A stretch of 64,000 nucleotides of DNA from Patella vulgata (taxonomy: Eukaryota; Mollusca; Gastropoda; Patellidae), in NCBI RefSeq assembly GCF_932274485.2, contig NC_065881.2:47130702-47194701 (forward strand), in the 5' to 3' direction. This document shows, in pieces, positions 21,945-35,353 of the stretch. A model generated the notes under the pieces. That model saw only the letters and a program-made list of their open reading frames with translations, searched no databases and was not told the origin of the DNA. The position numbers and the translations under genes are program-made. How positions within the stretch are numbered: the stretch's first letter is position 1; each line of letters opens with the position of its first letter.

Positions 21945-23144
21945 TTAAGCACTGGTTTCTGTGTGTGTTGGTAATGGCTGACTTGAGGTATTGGCTAACA
22001 TGGCTCTGTCTCTGTGAATTGTGTATTGTTGTGGGTGTAGATGCGGATGATGGCCGTGGTGGGGGTGATGATGAGGAGGGTGGTGCAAGGTGTGGTGTTT
22101 AGGCATGCCATGTAACATTCTAGGAGGCTGATAAGGAGGAGGTGGGTAGTCATCAACACACAACGACATTTGTTGGTGATGAAAAGGTCTAAAGTCTTTT
22201 ACATTTGTCAGGTGACGATTATGGTGAGCTAAAGCCAGAGCATGAGCATGCGATTGACCCTGTATGGCCGCTAAATTATTAGTATTAATACTTTCATAGC
22301 TTCTACGTTCGGGAATAACTTCATAATAATTCTCCGAGCTAGTCTGGCTGTAATCCGTTTGTCCCTGATCCGACAACGATGGATTGACGTAAAATACATC
22401 GTCTTGTGTCATTGTTGCCTGGCTTGATGTCACCGAACTACCCTTAGTTTTACTCCTTCGCCTCCCAAGAAACCACAGCGCGAAAAATACGGCAGCGGCT
22501 ATCAAGGCTACTCCAGCAACTATTCCAAGACCAAGTGACACATACATAAACTGATCTGGTGCTGGTAGAGGGGGTATCACAGCTTTTCCTAACGGATCCT
22601 GTTCACAGTCACCATAAAATCCAGATACATTGAACACATAATTCAGATTCAAAGGTTGCACAGAATCACAACGACTCAACGCAAAGTACCATGTTCTTGG
22701 TCCACTCGAACGGAAAATACGTTCTCCTAAGCACACGTAATAGGGCTCTCCGGTTTCATTCCAAATATTGCAACCAACCGTGCGATTGTTTTTATAAAGT
22801 GGAATAATTTGATTGTTATCAGCAGGTAGAATCTTTTCTCTTTCTTTACACGTCATATCTTCCTTCAACTGTCTAATTTGATCGTCATAATAAATGAGTA
22901 AATTAGTACAACATTCCTTCACGGGGTAAGTGATTTGGTACTGAATTTTAGCCCAGTCTCGGTGGAATGGTTTTTGAACTAAATATCCATACCATTTAAG
23001 TTCAGTGTAAACACGACCCTTCACTGTACACACGGGTTCCTCGGCCATTACGAAATTTCCAGATAAAACACAACACAAAAACAGCGTTAGTCGAATGATG
23101 ATATCCATAATTCTTGTCTTTGTCGCAGACACAAACAACTCCAT
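21945..23144 (-). CDS. Single-pass membrane protein with GPR180/TMEM145-like ectodomain
   Basis: The frame gives 399 residues. Residues 1-34 hold a signal peptide; Met1 (AACATGG) and Met13 (ATTATGG, at 23108) both have good start contexts, and starting at Met13 gives the more classical signal. The ectodomain (about 36-199) has eight cysteines (39, 78, 79, 99, 125, 138, 159, 180) and N-glycosylation sites at N120, N129 and N172. YPVKECCTNLLIYYDDQ, NNQIIPL, FRSSGPRTWYFALSRC and LNLNYVFNVSGFYG line up, from memory, with the GOLD-like N-terminal domain of GPR180 and TMEM145. Those proteins continue into seven helices; this one has a single helix (about 201-226) and a basic stop-transfer RRRSKTK. 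The tail has YYEVI and YESI motifs, PPPPY (334-338, a WW-domain ligand) and a His-rich run (about 350-376). It is probably a cell-surface or Golgi/endosomal adaptor or receptor. Ligand and function are unknown. No intron interrupts the frame. Confidence 0.92.
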   Translation of the reverse strand: MELFVSATKTRIMDIIIRLTLFLCCVLSGNFVMAEEPVCTVKGRVYTELKWYGYLVQKPFHRDWAKIQYQITYPVKECCTNLLIYYDDQIRQLKEDMTCKEREKILPADNNQIIPLYKNNRTVGCNIWNETGEPYYVCLGERIFRSSGPRTWYFALSRCDSVQPLNLNYVFNVSGFYGDCEQDPLGKAVIPPLPAPDQFMYVSLGLGIVAGVALIAAAVFFALWFLGRRRSKTKGSSVTSSQATMTQDDVFYVNPSLSDQGQTDYSQTSSENYYEVIPERRSYESINTNNLAAIQGQSHAHALALAHHNRHLTNVKDFRPFHHQQMSLCVDDYPPPPYQPPRMLHGMPKHHTLHHPPHHHPHHGHHPHLHPQQYTIHRDRAMLANTSSQPLPTHTETSA

Positions 23145-23563
23145 GTTAGCTACACGAACAACAAGCTACCAAAGCAAGATGGATCAATATATTTCACTCA
23201 CGGGCTCAGTCAACATGGCCGTCTACTCTACCTGACTGTCAGTGGTTTCTTTTTGTCTTGTCAGCTCACAACACATCCAGTCACACCAAAAGATGTTCTC
23301 TCCTCTTGTCACCGAGAGCAAAATCCACTTGCTGTTTCCTCCTGCCCTAATACCACACAAACTATCAAGGTTTGAGCAGCCGATCAAATTTCCCAGCTGC
23401 TCATACCCCGCGTTCTGCAACAGTTGCTGTGAGAATGTCGTCTGCTACAGACTCGAGATACCCGCGTGAATTGTAGACGATACCATGTGCGCGGCTGTTG
23501 TTGAAAATAGGGGAGATTTCTTGTCTGTACTTTACAGCGTTCTTACTGTAAACTTGGATAAAC
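23145..23563 (-). promoter_or_regulatory. Probable leader (5' untranslated exon) of the membrane-protein gene
   Basis: This stretch is clearly richer in GC than its surroundings. At its upstream end the minus strand has a pyrimidine-rich tract followed by TTTTTCCAG, a good 3' splice site whose exon would begin at 23563, implying an upstream intron and non-coding first exon. Several upstream ATGs and short frames (one of 65 codons at 23223-23420) precede the main start. Either translation is tuned by upstream frames or transcription starts further in. No TATA box was identified. Confidence 0.4.
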
Positions 23564-26500
23564 CTGGAAAAACAATAACAAACATCTTTAGTTTGGCGGA
23601 AACTTATTTATGATTGGGGAAAACAGTTTTATATCGTTGAAGGCAGAACACCGAGAACCCATCAATATGAACTCGTTTCATTCCCAGTAATTATAGTAAA
23701 ATAAGAATTACTCGTACCCATATCAACCCCCTGTAAGGATATTAAAACCATATTTCATATAAAACATGTGACCTCGGGGCCATGTTAGGAGCAGATACGT
23801 GTATATCCTAGCGTTCTCACGAACTTGCTTTTTGATTACTGGAAACAACACGAACAACAAGAGAAAAGACGAGAAAGAATATATAATGAACACAATGCAT
23901 TCTTTCACATCTTGTAACAAAATAACTCCCTTGGTGTACATCCTACGTGTTACTTAAACTCTGCAGAATTCAAACAGCTGATGAATTAGGTCTTCTAAAT
24001 AAATGAAAAACGGGGAAATACATACACAATCGCATCCAAACCAACGCTATTTAAGTCTGTACCTTAAGACTCGAGATTGACATAATATGTTGAAAGGGTG
24101 AAAAATGTGTGAAACACATAAAGAAGCTGCTAGTGTTGGTTAACAAACGTTTGTTTGCCTAGACATCGAAGAGGGTCGCGTTCGTTTCTTTCTTTGTGGA
24201 AAACTGGAGCAAAAAGTAACTAAACTAACACTTGTGATGTACAACCAAACAAGTTTAAGGAGATATACTCCACACTGAGTCAGGTCATTAGGTTTTTAAA
24301 GAAGAAAACACCATGTTAATATTTAAATCATGACATCACAGGTACACCTCGGTCAATACCAACAAACTTTGGGGAAATGATTTCTCTAGAATAATCTGAA
24401 AGGCCAATTTGAAACCCTAAGGCTTTAAAGTTCGCCATTTTGTAACAAATATTACTCTATGTTATGTTCGGTAAACCTTTGCTACGAAATGGAATGGCAA
24501 AATATGCGATCACGTGGATCCATTTTAATTAGTTCCATGCTGTATTTGAAGTTACTGAGTACAAAAAATATGTCTGTGCTAGTGGAATCATTTCAATCCA
24601 GCGCGCATTTCTTGTCAAAATTGTCAGTAGACCGTATTTATGATAGACTGCGACGTACCTGTCGACAATAAACCATTGAGTATAGACATCTTAAAATTTA
24701 ATGATCACATAAAGCCTACTTTACAAACTATAAATACATAAAATAGTATATCAAAAACTGCTTTGATCTCGCCGCTATATACCTTTAGTACCATGTGCCA
24801 CCTATGTACGAAGTTTTGATCAATGAGGTGACCTACAGCTGAGATTATACATAATAGGTATAATGTACAACGAACAAACTGGTACATGTAAATGTATATT
24901 ATATGTGTAATTTCTCAAGTTGAGTTTATTAAAATATGTCGAATCGGATATAGATATATGTTCTTACCTACTTCAATCAATACTTAACACAAACAAGTTC
25001 GTGTAACAAATTTTACATTATTATTCTTCAAACAACGCATGACTCACTCAAGATTATGTTATTCACAATGTAATTATCTTATAAAAAAGGACACCGGTGT
25101 TATTCTATTAAATATGATAAGCTAAGTAATCGTGGGTCGCACAAAAATTCAGGGAATGTTTTCGAAATGACTAAAACAAGTTCAGAGAATTCAATATAAG
25201 TGACCATTGATCACAATGTATGGACAAAAATCCAATAGAAAAATTTATTGGAAGTTTTTTCAATTTGTAGATCAAACAAGTAAATGTTATTAGATAGTCA
25301 TGCTCTGTAATGAAATCATTGAAATGGACTTTGTTTTATTATCTGAGTGTAGATTGTTTTATAGTGATCACAGCTGTTAAGGTCGATGATTTACTTCCAT
25401 AGTATTCGTGGCTTTAATTTATTGCCCTTGGTTCTTTTAATGCCTTAGGTCTATTGAAAAGAACACCCGATGTCCATTGAACATAAATAATATTACCTAA
25501 ATACATTTATATATTTACAGACCGATTCAATTCTTCTTTTTAGATATAAATTGCAATGGATGATAAGTCACATCATAATAAGGCTATCTGAGCACCATAT
25601 TTTTTCGGGGTACTTTAAATCTATATAAACTCATATCTCATAAATAAATCAATATATTGATCATTTAGTACGCTTTTATCATATTGATTTAAAATAGTTC
25701 ATGATTAATTATTCCAAGTCATAATGACACATTGTGGTACACGCCTTGTTTAAAAACCATAAACATAGAATTCATTATTCAAGATTTTATAATATTCTTT
25801 ATATATTATTTGAATATCGTGGTAAAATAAATGCCATCGTTGTATATATGCAAATTATATTCACCAATTCCCGAGTTGAATTAATCTACTGTTAAAATGA
25901 TAATATAATATTACACGAAAACACAAAATACCTTTTATTCAATTTAATATCTCGTGTGACATCGACATACTGCTATACAAGGAAGCAATTTCAAACTTGC
26001 AAGATTCAAATCACAGAATACTAGTAGTTTAGCAGAACATAAGAATAAGACGCTAGAAACAAAACCGTCATTCCCTTACGCCATATAAATCATTCACTAT
26101 TGCTTCCGATGCTCTTAAAGTTGACGTCTTTCCTTCATTATCTCGCTCCGGAAAAGCTCGCAAAACAAATATTTCACTATGGAAGACTAATTGTTTGAAG
26201 GAAGACAGCGAGACAGGTATGGAGTCGATATAATTGACACAAGATAAATGAAGTATATATGTAGCCTACTTGACAGTTGAAAATCTCGTAGAGAAATTAG
26301 TGTGTCTTGTCTGATTTTCCCAGACCTCTTTCAATAAATGTAAAACAAATCAAACTTCTTAACAATAAAATGTCAAATTTAATTCTACGCAATCTGCCTC
26401 TGTTTTTTTATATTTCATTTTTTACTGGTTCTATTTTAAAGGGTTAAGCTGTAAGGTGAATTGAATCAATTTTAGAAATTCAATTTAAGGTAATTTATTG

Positions 26501-27664
26501 TTCCTTTTATCATACTCTCAGTCTAAAGATTGCGATCAGGATAAAACGAATTTAACCTTTTATTTCACGAGAAAACAATTTTGGGGGAGTTCATTCCTTA
26601 ATAAAATACATATTTATTTAAACTTTAAACAAATAGTTAGATCACTTCTTTTCTCAATTGATAACTTCCTTCAGATACACAACTCAATGTAATTGCCATC
26701 CAATTAACTTTGATATACAATACAACGACGCTGATTTGATAGATGTCACGAAATAGTAAACCTAAAATTTGGGATTAAATCTTAAAATTTCCCAAGGAGT
26801 TTAAGAAAATTTGCTAGGCAGTGCACGTAAACATGCATGGGGGTAATTGCTACTGGCGTTTATAATAGCCAACGTGATGAAAGTCACAAACTAGTACTTA
26901 AAATTAATCACATGCCTTATCTTTAGCAATTTTAGCTACAGAAGCTAGTTACTATCAATCTCCCAGTCACTTACCTATCTAGACATTTAATACAACTTCT
27001 TAAATCGACTGTAATTTTCTTTATTTACTCCCACCAAGATGTTATCCGACCAAAGAAATGAAACACACTGTACAGAAATATCAAATAACCCTTTACTATA
27101 TGGTGTACTTATAATCGATAGTCTTTAATATCCAGTAGTAATCACGATCAACTAATCATGGTTTCAAACAAGTGGACAATAACGTGGTTTAAAACCGCTG
27201 AGATCAGGTAGGTGGTGGAGTAGGTGGATGACATAACATCAGGTAATATAAGTAAAGATCAACCGTTTATGACTAATGAGTAAGAGCTTGTATACACGAT
27301 TAACTACAAAGAAAATTTGTACATAATACTGTTATGTGAAACAGCCTAATTCAAAGGCCATAACATCAATTCCCGTCGAGTGCATTCGACTTAATTGTAT
27401 AACACATACTTATTATATTCTTTAATCCCTGTTTGCAAAATAAGTCGACTGTGCTTACCATGCTGTAAGCTAATCTTCCTTAATCTTATTATCGAATTAT
27501 ATTGATAATACTTAACACAATGAATGACCACTAACGATATTTTTGTTTAAGACTATGGAAACAACAAGTTTTAAATATGGATAATTAAATGGTGGAACGG
27601 CGTATGTCAGCAATAAGTTTCATCAACCTAAACGTATAGGTAACAGGACATGTTTTGACCAGAT
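23564..27664. other. Repeat-poor non-coding DNA upstream of the gene
   Basis: No SINE, transposon end or plausible coding exon was recognised. If the splice site at 23563 is real, this contains intron and possibly the promoter. Confidence 0.4.
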
Positions 27665-27745
27665 GGTATTAAATATGATGATGAGTTAGTTGTATTTTAC
27701 GTCCGCTTCCACCGAGGTGATATCGCAGACAAAGGTATTAAATAT
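27665..27745 (-). mobile_element. 57-bp SINE fragment (second family) with target-site duplications
   Basis: The insertion at 27677-27733 lies between perfect 12-bp copies of GGTATTAAATAT. Its core ATTTTACGTCCGCTTCCACC is shared with the insertion at 54979-55032 and nowhere else noticed here. On the minus strand it ends GGAAGCGGACGTAAAATACA plus a simple AACTCATCATC tail, hence minus orientation. It is the 3' end of a SINE or LINE family distinct from that at 11205. Confidence 0.82.
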
Positions 27746-30700
27746 AAAACTGTCCAGTACTTAAAGAAGACTTATTTAATCTGCACTAACGGAAGCAATC
27801 GAGCACTAATTGAAATGTGATATACACAGCATATGGTCCATTTATTACCTATGACGTTTGAACTTAACAAAATCAGTTATCAGAAACAGTCTGCGGTCTA
27901 TCTGTGTAACGAGTCATAAAAATAGTCACAGTCCAGTTACAGTCCAATTATCAGTACTAAGTTATCTTTACCAAAGCCATGCAACAGGCGTTGGCTTGTT
28001 ATAAAGATACCATTATATTTAACAGAACCTTAACAGTTCATAATAAAACTAGCGGCTGCATTCAAGAACACACACGGTACACTGGAGTAATATAAACAGT
28101 CAAAGATTTATCATATCCATGCAGTTCTAATATAAAACGGCACTATAATTCATATCACAGACTTCAAAGGAGAAAATTCAAAAGAGTTTGGATTGAAATT
28201 TTCATAATACAACTTCATAAATAGCCCAATTTACTCTTCATTACAGTCATCGTTAGGTATCACCAACATGTTATTGGTAATTCACATCATGTAAAGAAAA
28301 ATTATCAACGATTTGTTAATCCCCGACTAGTTTCTACCAGTCTTGCCGAGTTCACATAATTAAAGCTTTAACATGTGTAAGTTAGTTTTTGTTCTAAAAG
28401 TTAACACGATAATTAAAATCTGTCGCTAAATCGCTTACGGCATCGAACAATAAGTGGTATTGAATACAAAGCCTGTTATGATACACGATGGAATAACAAA
28501 AGCCACATTGCTGGGGGTAGTGTGAATGTAAACAAAGCTCGTGGATATTCCAATGGACCGATGCTTCATTTACTTGTTTGTTTTATTTATTCTCCAACAC
28601 GGCTTGACTTTCTTCCCTTCAAGCTACATTATACAAACTACAAAGCCCGATGGACTGTCAAAATCACAAATTGATTTCAGTCGACCGTTATTCGACATTC
28701 ACACCTCATTAAACGCAACGTAATTGAAAATTGTGTAACTTGAATACCTAATAAGGAAGAAGCGTTTGAATTTGCACAACTCTTGTCAGCTTTCATCTGG
28801 TTCTAAGTTATTTGATGGTTTCCAACAGCCCTGAAAGTACTCTGGTGGAAGTTAGGCCACCATTGCCACTACTATATTTGAAGTCTTCGCGCGATTAAGC
28901 TTATATAACTAAATAATGGCTTCCTTGTGCTTACGTAGTATGTACCTGCTTAACACAAGCATTATTAACCCCAAGGGTATTTATACAACCAACCGCCGCA
29001 TAAACTTGTGTAAACCTGATCATCGTTTATGTAAGAGTTTCACAACAAGTTCCAACTATTAATGATTTAAGGGGAAGTTTTTGGATGTAGTGAAAATCAG
29101 GATGATCTTATACTATTTATATTACTACAACACTTGAAAATTCTCCTTTATTCGTTAGGACGTAAAACAGATTGTGAAGTGGTTCAATTTTTTGCAGTCC
29201 AATTAGAAAATGTTCCCATTTGAAACTGCTGAAAAAGAACAACTGTGTTTCTTTTTATAGGATGCCTTTCAATTTACTGGACCCAGTTTAAACAAATTTT
29301 CCAATTACTAAATCTATGAAAAGAACAATTTTTATCTTGTGTTCACGATGATACAGTGGGAAACCTTTATATATAGTGAGTGCAAGGTTGACTAATCTTA
29401 TTAGAAAGTCAATATGGTGTTATCACGAATTTTCAATCAAGCTCCAAGGGGGAGTTCTGGCTAGCGGTAGGCCATTCAGATCACCTAATCGGGTAGGTAT
29501 AGATATATCGAAATGCTTGGACAATTGGAGTCATGAAAGTTGACTGTTTATTCTCCAAACAACGATAAAGTCTAGTAAGTTGAGCGGTCTCGCGCCGATA
29601 TAAAACAACGTTATGTCCCATGTCTACTGATTTTACTGCCTTCGAGATCATAAAACTCTATCACACCGTATGCTAAAAGGGCTATATAATCCATGTGTTG
29701 GCCGTGTGGTCACGGATCACGGTAATGTCAGAACCGAACTCTCATAATGTCTAGGAAATTTGAATAGGCCACACAAAGAGAAAGCTAGTTTTGATGTGTA
29801 TGTAAAAAAATAAGCTACGTATGTAGTGAGAACGATAGATAACCAAATAAGCATGTTGCGGTCACTGGAAATTTGCGATCTACTGGGAAGCATTTGTTTG
29901 CGCTTAATATCATTTTCATCTCAAGAATATATTGACCACGATGAAGTAATTGATCCCAGAGCTCAGAGTTGAAAAGATTAATAGTGCAAACACACTGAAA
30001 TATATTGTTGATAATTAAAAGAACATTAAACTTTTCACAATTATAGCATATATACTATTTTAAAAAAGGATTCAGAAATCGAGTTCAATGTTTAACAAAT
30101 TTTCAAAGCGGTTATGCGACATCTGCCTGATATCGTATTAGCTAAAAACTTATGGATCCTTTAATTTAACACACATTATAATGTAGCTTCAAACTGTCTC
30201 AATAGTCTGGCAACAAGGACAGCTGCTCAAACGACCAAAACACTCAATGTTCTCGGAATTTGACAGAACTAGTCGGGTAGCAACTGGATGTTTCCCAGAC
30301 GTTCGATCACCGTGAATCACGTTTGCCTTTCGAGCAGAAGGTGTCTAAATAGTCTGACTTGAACTGAATGTGGATCTAATGGCGACAATCTACAACATCT
30401 CGTCTAAATAATTCATCTCCCTTTCGTGATTAAGATGATTAAAAAGTCAGCTCAAAGCAACCTTTATTATAGAAACTTCATACAAAAAAACCATAATGGG
30501 CGAGTTGAAAGAATCGTTTGTGACGAAGTCTTCTGTGATGCTTTATTGATCAAATAATATTACAACATGTTGTCATGAGGACAGAATGTGATGACGTGTA
30601 CACAAAATACAATACAACATCAGTAATACGTGCACTCTCAATAAATAACAATTTGATATTTTGGTTTCATTTGTATATATCAGTGCATAAAATAAAATCA

Positions 30701-33700
30701 CATTAGAAAAACATGTAGATAAACCCTGTGGGAAAAATTCGACCCGAGGTATCAAGCTTGTAAATATGATTAAGACCTAACTGACCACTAACATTACCTT
30801 AACAAAATTTCCCGGCCACTAATCCTTTGACTAAATGTGTGGTCACTCAAATATTGACCCTTTACATCGACTAGGTAAATTGTAAGAGGCGTGTGTGAAA
30901 CGCATCGCACAATGGGAAGAAATAGACGCAAGTTAGTGAGAGGTACATTCTATTTACCGATGTATACTGATATACCTATATTGTTAGCCAGTAAAAGAAA
31001 CAAAATACAACCACCTTCATGAAATAAAGTCCCGAGAATTTGACACTTCACAAAACAATTCGACTGGCTTAAGTTAATCCCTCAACCCTATCTAATACAA
31101 ACCCGGCTTATATGGACCCGTATAGAATGTTGCTAGACCTTACAACGTAAATTGTGGGCGACTATTGAGTTACCTAGATTTAAAAAATGGGGCGCAGGTG
31201 TAAAATGAACTATACGAATTCTTTCTGTAGAAAAATTCGTATGTCAGAATTTTATTACCGCGTATACTACTTATTTAAAACAGTGTGTCGGTGTATTTCC
31301 TTTTTTTATAATTTGCGTCTCATTTGTAATAATTTATTGTAATGGAATTGCGTAGCAGAGGCGAAATTATGGAAACAAGAAATATGATCAACACCACCTT
31401 ATGCCCGCACATTTGACTCAATAAAGAAGAAGAGGTCACCAAGACTAATACGAGTTTTATACACTAATTCATACAAAGTAAATAATTCTTAAGTTAAAAA
31501 GTAATTTTATATTTCAGCTTGGCTGAACACTACTGACTTGTGATAGCCATTAATATAGTGTTGCCTTATAATCCATAATTACATTCATTGTATTCACCAA
31601 AAAGTCACTGAGCATAAGAAATTTAAACCGAACGAACCCATTCCTGATCGAATTAAAACATTATAGCTGGTGTAATATGATCATAGGACAATGCGTTATC
31701 TTCATAATCCAAATCCCTTGGAATAAACATATTTCATTGTCTTGGTACAGAAAGAGAAACCCTTGATTAACTATACAATACGCGTGCAATCTCTATTAAT
31801 GTATCATATTATATATTGTTAATCAACAAAGAGCATTAAAGGAATATAACTCCGGTATTTGATTAATTTCGTTTTAATACACCATTACGTTGTAATAGTA
31901 TCCATATATTTAATTTCGAACGAATGCCATAATACAAACTGCTTCAATAGGTAATTCTATCATATAATTATAGCATTTGATCCTGTACTAAAAGACAGCA
32001 AAGAGTGTAATATAAGGGTGGTTTAGGTAACTCTTACATAAATTAGTAATCATATTTTGTGATAGTCATAAACATGTACATGGAATGTAATATTAACTAA
32101 AAGGCAGTATAATGACCATCAAATTCCTGATATACTTTCATGTCACAATTAAGGATAAAATGTTTGTACAATGCCTTTGCACACATTGTGGAATGTAATA
32201 GGGCAGGTGGGTGAACCTTGTCAAAGGTCAGTGTAGGCTAAATGTCTAATACGATGATATATCTGTAAATAGAAGATCCAAAAGCTAACGATCAACTCGA
32301 GAATGCCTCCATTATGGCCCGGACATTAACTTACTACAAACAAGTGAAAAGTTAAAAATAAAAGTTGTCAAGAAAATGGCGCACGACTTGAAGGTCCACC
32401 CTGAAAAGCTAACAGAGAATGGCAAGGATCGGTCGCTTAACATTCTCTCGGCCAGTTATCTTTTAACAAACTACAAACAACTTTCGTCGACGTCAAAGTA
32501 GATTCTGCAAACAGATTTATCTGTCAACTCTTGTCGCTACTTGTTTATCTTCTACTTTTATATAACAAGAATAGATTCAAACTACAAACCAATTCTATCC
32601 CATCACTCAGAAAATACAACATTAAAAATATTGACGAAAAATAATGTGTCTGTCAATATAGCTAGTTCAAACTCTAAGTATTTAAATTCCATGATACAAA
32701 GATAAGAACACCTAAATGCTTCCGTGTGGTGATTTATTATCAAATTACATGTTTTGTTAAGCTATAGGAGGAAATTTACGTTTAAAGTAAAGACTTGAAT
32801 TTATATCAAATAGTATTTAACCTAGTTCTAAACCCATAAATTTTCGGTCTAAAAACAATTGTCTTTCTGTGTAAATAAGGATTAAGCTAAACTGACACAT
32901 ACAAATTAAATTTTACATCCTCAAAAGTTTTACCACTCGGTAAATATCTTTTTTTTTAAAAAAAAACAACCCAGTAAACCTCTAATTTCCTCGGGGTTTT
33001 GTGTTATTTATAATATCTTGACTCTTGATATACGTGTGTCAGTTTATATACAAAGGGATGCTTTCAGAGCTCATCGGTCACAAATGACAGAAGTAGTCAA
33101 TGTCAGGATAGACTATAGACATTTATACAGTCAGTGATGGGAGTTGTATATAGCAATCAGTATTATATTACACTATTTATTTTTTACTGGCACTTTGCTA
33201 CAGATCAATTTTCCGTGTGCATTTAACATGGGTCACTACATATCATGTCGTCGCCACACCCTAAAAGATAAAAACAATACACCTGGTTTCGTGTTTACCA
33301 TTGTCACTATCACTAGTATTAACAATGTCACTTAGGGTCAGGTAATATTGACAAGGTAATATTTGTTCTGGTCACTGATCGGTCAGCTAATGCATGATTT
33401 GACCTTTTAGCCATTTGGTTTGACATGGGCTTAATCTCTGTATTGTACGGATATTAAACACTGTGCAAATTACATGGAGAATTCTTAATTGGGCGAGACG
33501 GGACAATATATAACAGATAATTGACTACATCATAACACAGCAGATTATACCTAAAAATTGGTAAATTGTTTGAATATCCGCTATCTTTTATAGTAATGTT
33601 ATATTATCAATTTATTTATGAGAATGGCAAATTTTTAACTGGGAGGATATTTGAGATTACTAATAAAACTCGATGGGAATTCCAAATGCTGACACATGGA

Positions 33701-35304
33701 TGGTATAAAAGGAAAATGAATCATGCATTTATATATGGTCGAATCCTCGTCATATTAAGCGTGTACAGGTATATTGATTTTAACTTTTTAACCGATCATG
33801 GAAACCAAAACACTTAATAACAATAACCAACTACGCCCAAACAAGACATTCCAAAATACCGATGATACATTAACCATGAATAAAATATTTGAACTTAAAG
33901 CATATTCTATCATGATAAAAGCCCTTTAAACTTAGAGAATGTAAAAATATTTACCATATTTCGTTGACACCAAATGCCTTGCTAAATACTGCACAAAACC
34001 ACAAACACTAAAAGACTCAGTCGTTCTGTACATAACAAGTCATGACTTCTTTCTGATAACTATAATTATGTGAATAATTTGTGAACTTTTTTTTTTAAAA
34101 AAAAAAGGTGCAATTCGGTATAGGACAGGAATGCAATATTGATATGATTCGGGATAAAATGTACATTCAAATTTAATATGACATTCTAGCGGATAAGTGT
34201 AATATTTACATAAAGTGCTTAACAATGGAATTTGTTATTGACATTCCGCTTGTAATAAAATTGTATTGTACGTAAAAATATGTTTCATTGTGTTTACAAT
34301 ACAATTTTATAATGTTAAATGCAGTCTCACGTTCCCTCCTGACATTTTACAAAATAGTGCTTGGTGAATTATGTCCGATCCACTTACAAAATGCATTCAG
34401 ATTTCAAAATGCAAAGTTCAAACGATCACTCCTCGAGATGGGTTTTCCGGCAATGTAATAAAATTAGCCCCGAAAAAACATAAATCGCAATTTAAAACAG
34501 CATCACTAAAATACCAAATAACGACATAGCCTTCCAAATGACTTGACAACTAGATAAGTGATGAACTTTGAAAAGTCTACAATTTTTTTCCGCGTTGGGA
34601 TGCTAACCAGACAGCAATACAATGATAAACCTTTTTTTGTCTGCAAAAATGCTGAACCGAAAATCATTATTACTGGGTTGTCTTTCTTTGAGGAGTAAGT
34701 TATAGTACGATCGGGTTAAAGGTTGGCAATATCAGGGCATCTAGAAAGATTACTACTAAGCATAACCTGTCTCGCGTGCGATACCCATGAACTTACATTT
34801 ACCCATGAACTACAATTGGCCAACAGTACACTAAATCCGAGAAATACATTATCAAACAGAGCAGTGCCGAGTATTTCAAATGAGAAAGCATACCACGCCT
34901 CTCATTAGATGGATACAAACAAATATTCCAATGCGATAGTATCCAATCTTAACGAAAAGCCCATATTCGAAAAGCCAGACGAGAAAAGAAATCAAGTATA
35001 GCTATCGTAAGATTTTACCAATTTACTTAAAAATTGTTGATATTCGATGTTTCAACTCTTGAACCCGGTCTTCTCATCAAATATGCATGATATGTATTAA
35101 TATTGATGTTTTTGTGCCTTAATGAAAACGTGTTATTCCCGCAATTTATGAATGCCACTCAAATATGTCAAAACAATTTACCAAAGTCAGTTCCATCACC
35201 ATTTGATTAGAGTAATGTACACATGGAAGACCTGCAGCAATAACAATATCTTTCTAGGAGACAAAACATAGTTCAACGTAAAAGGGACATTTCGGAAAAA
35301 ATTG

Positions 35305-35310
<6 letters not shown>
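27746..35310. other. Repeat-poor non-coding DNA
   Basis: About 7.5 kb of AT-rich DNA in which no coding exon, SINE or transposon end was recognised. A 56-codon frame from 28553 begins with a hydrophobic, signal-like stretch but has no other support. Confidence 0.35.

Positions 35311-35350
<40 letters not shown>
35311..35350. repeat. (AT)20 microsatellite
   Basis: An uninterrupted run of twenty AT dinucleotides, likely polymorphic in length. Confidence 0.95.

Positions 35351-35353
<3 letters not shown>

Noticed and set aside
22020-22110. His-rich codon run suggesting a low-complexity repeat instead of coding sequence
   Set aside because: The run is in frame with the ectodomain and membrane helix, uses mixed codons and ends at a normal stop, so it is accepted as the protein's tail.
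28553-28723. 56-codon frame with a hydrophobic, signal-like N-terminus, possibly a secreted peptide
   Set aside because: Weak start context, no cysteine pattern or cleavage motif, and no second line of evidence; chance is likely in AT-rich DNA.
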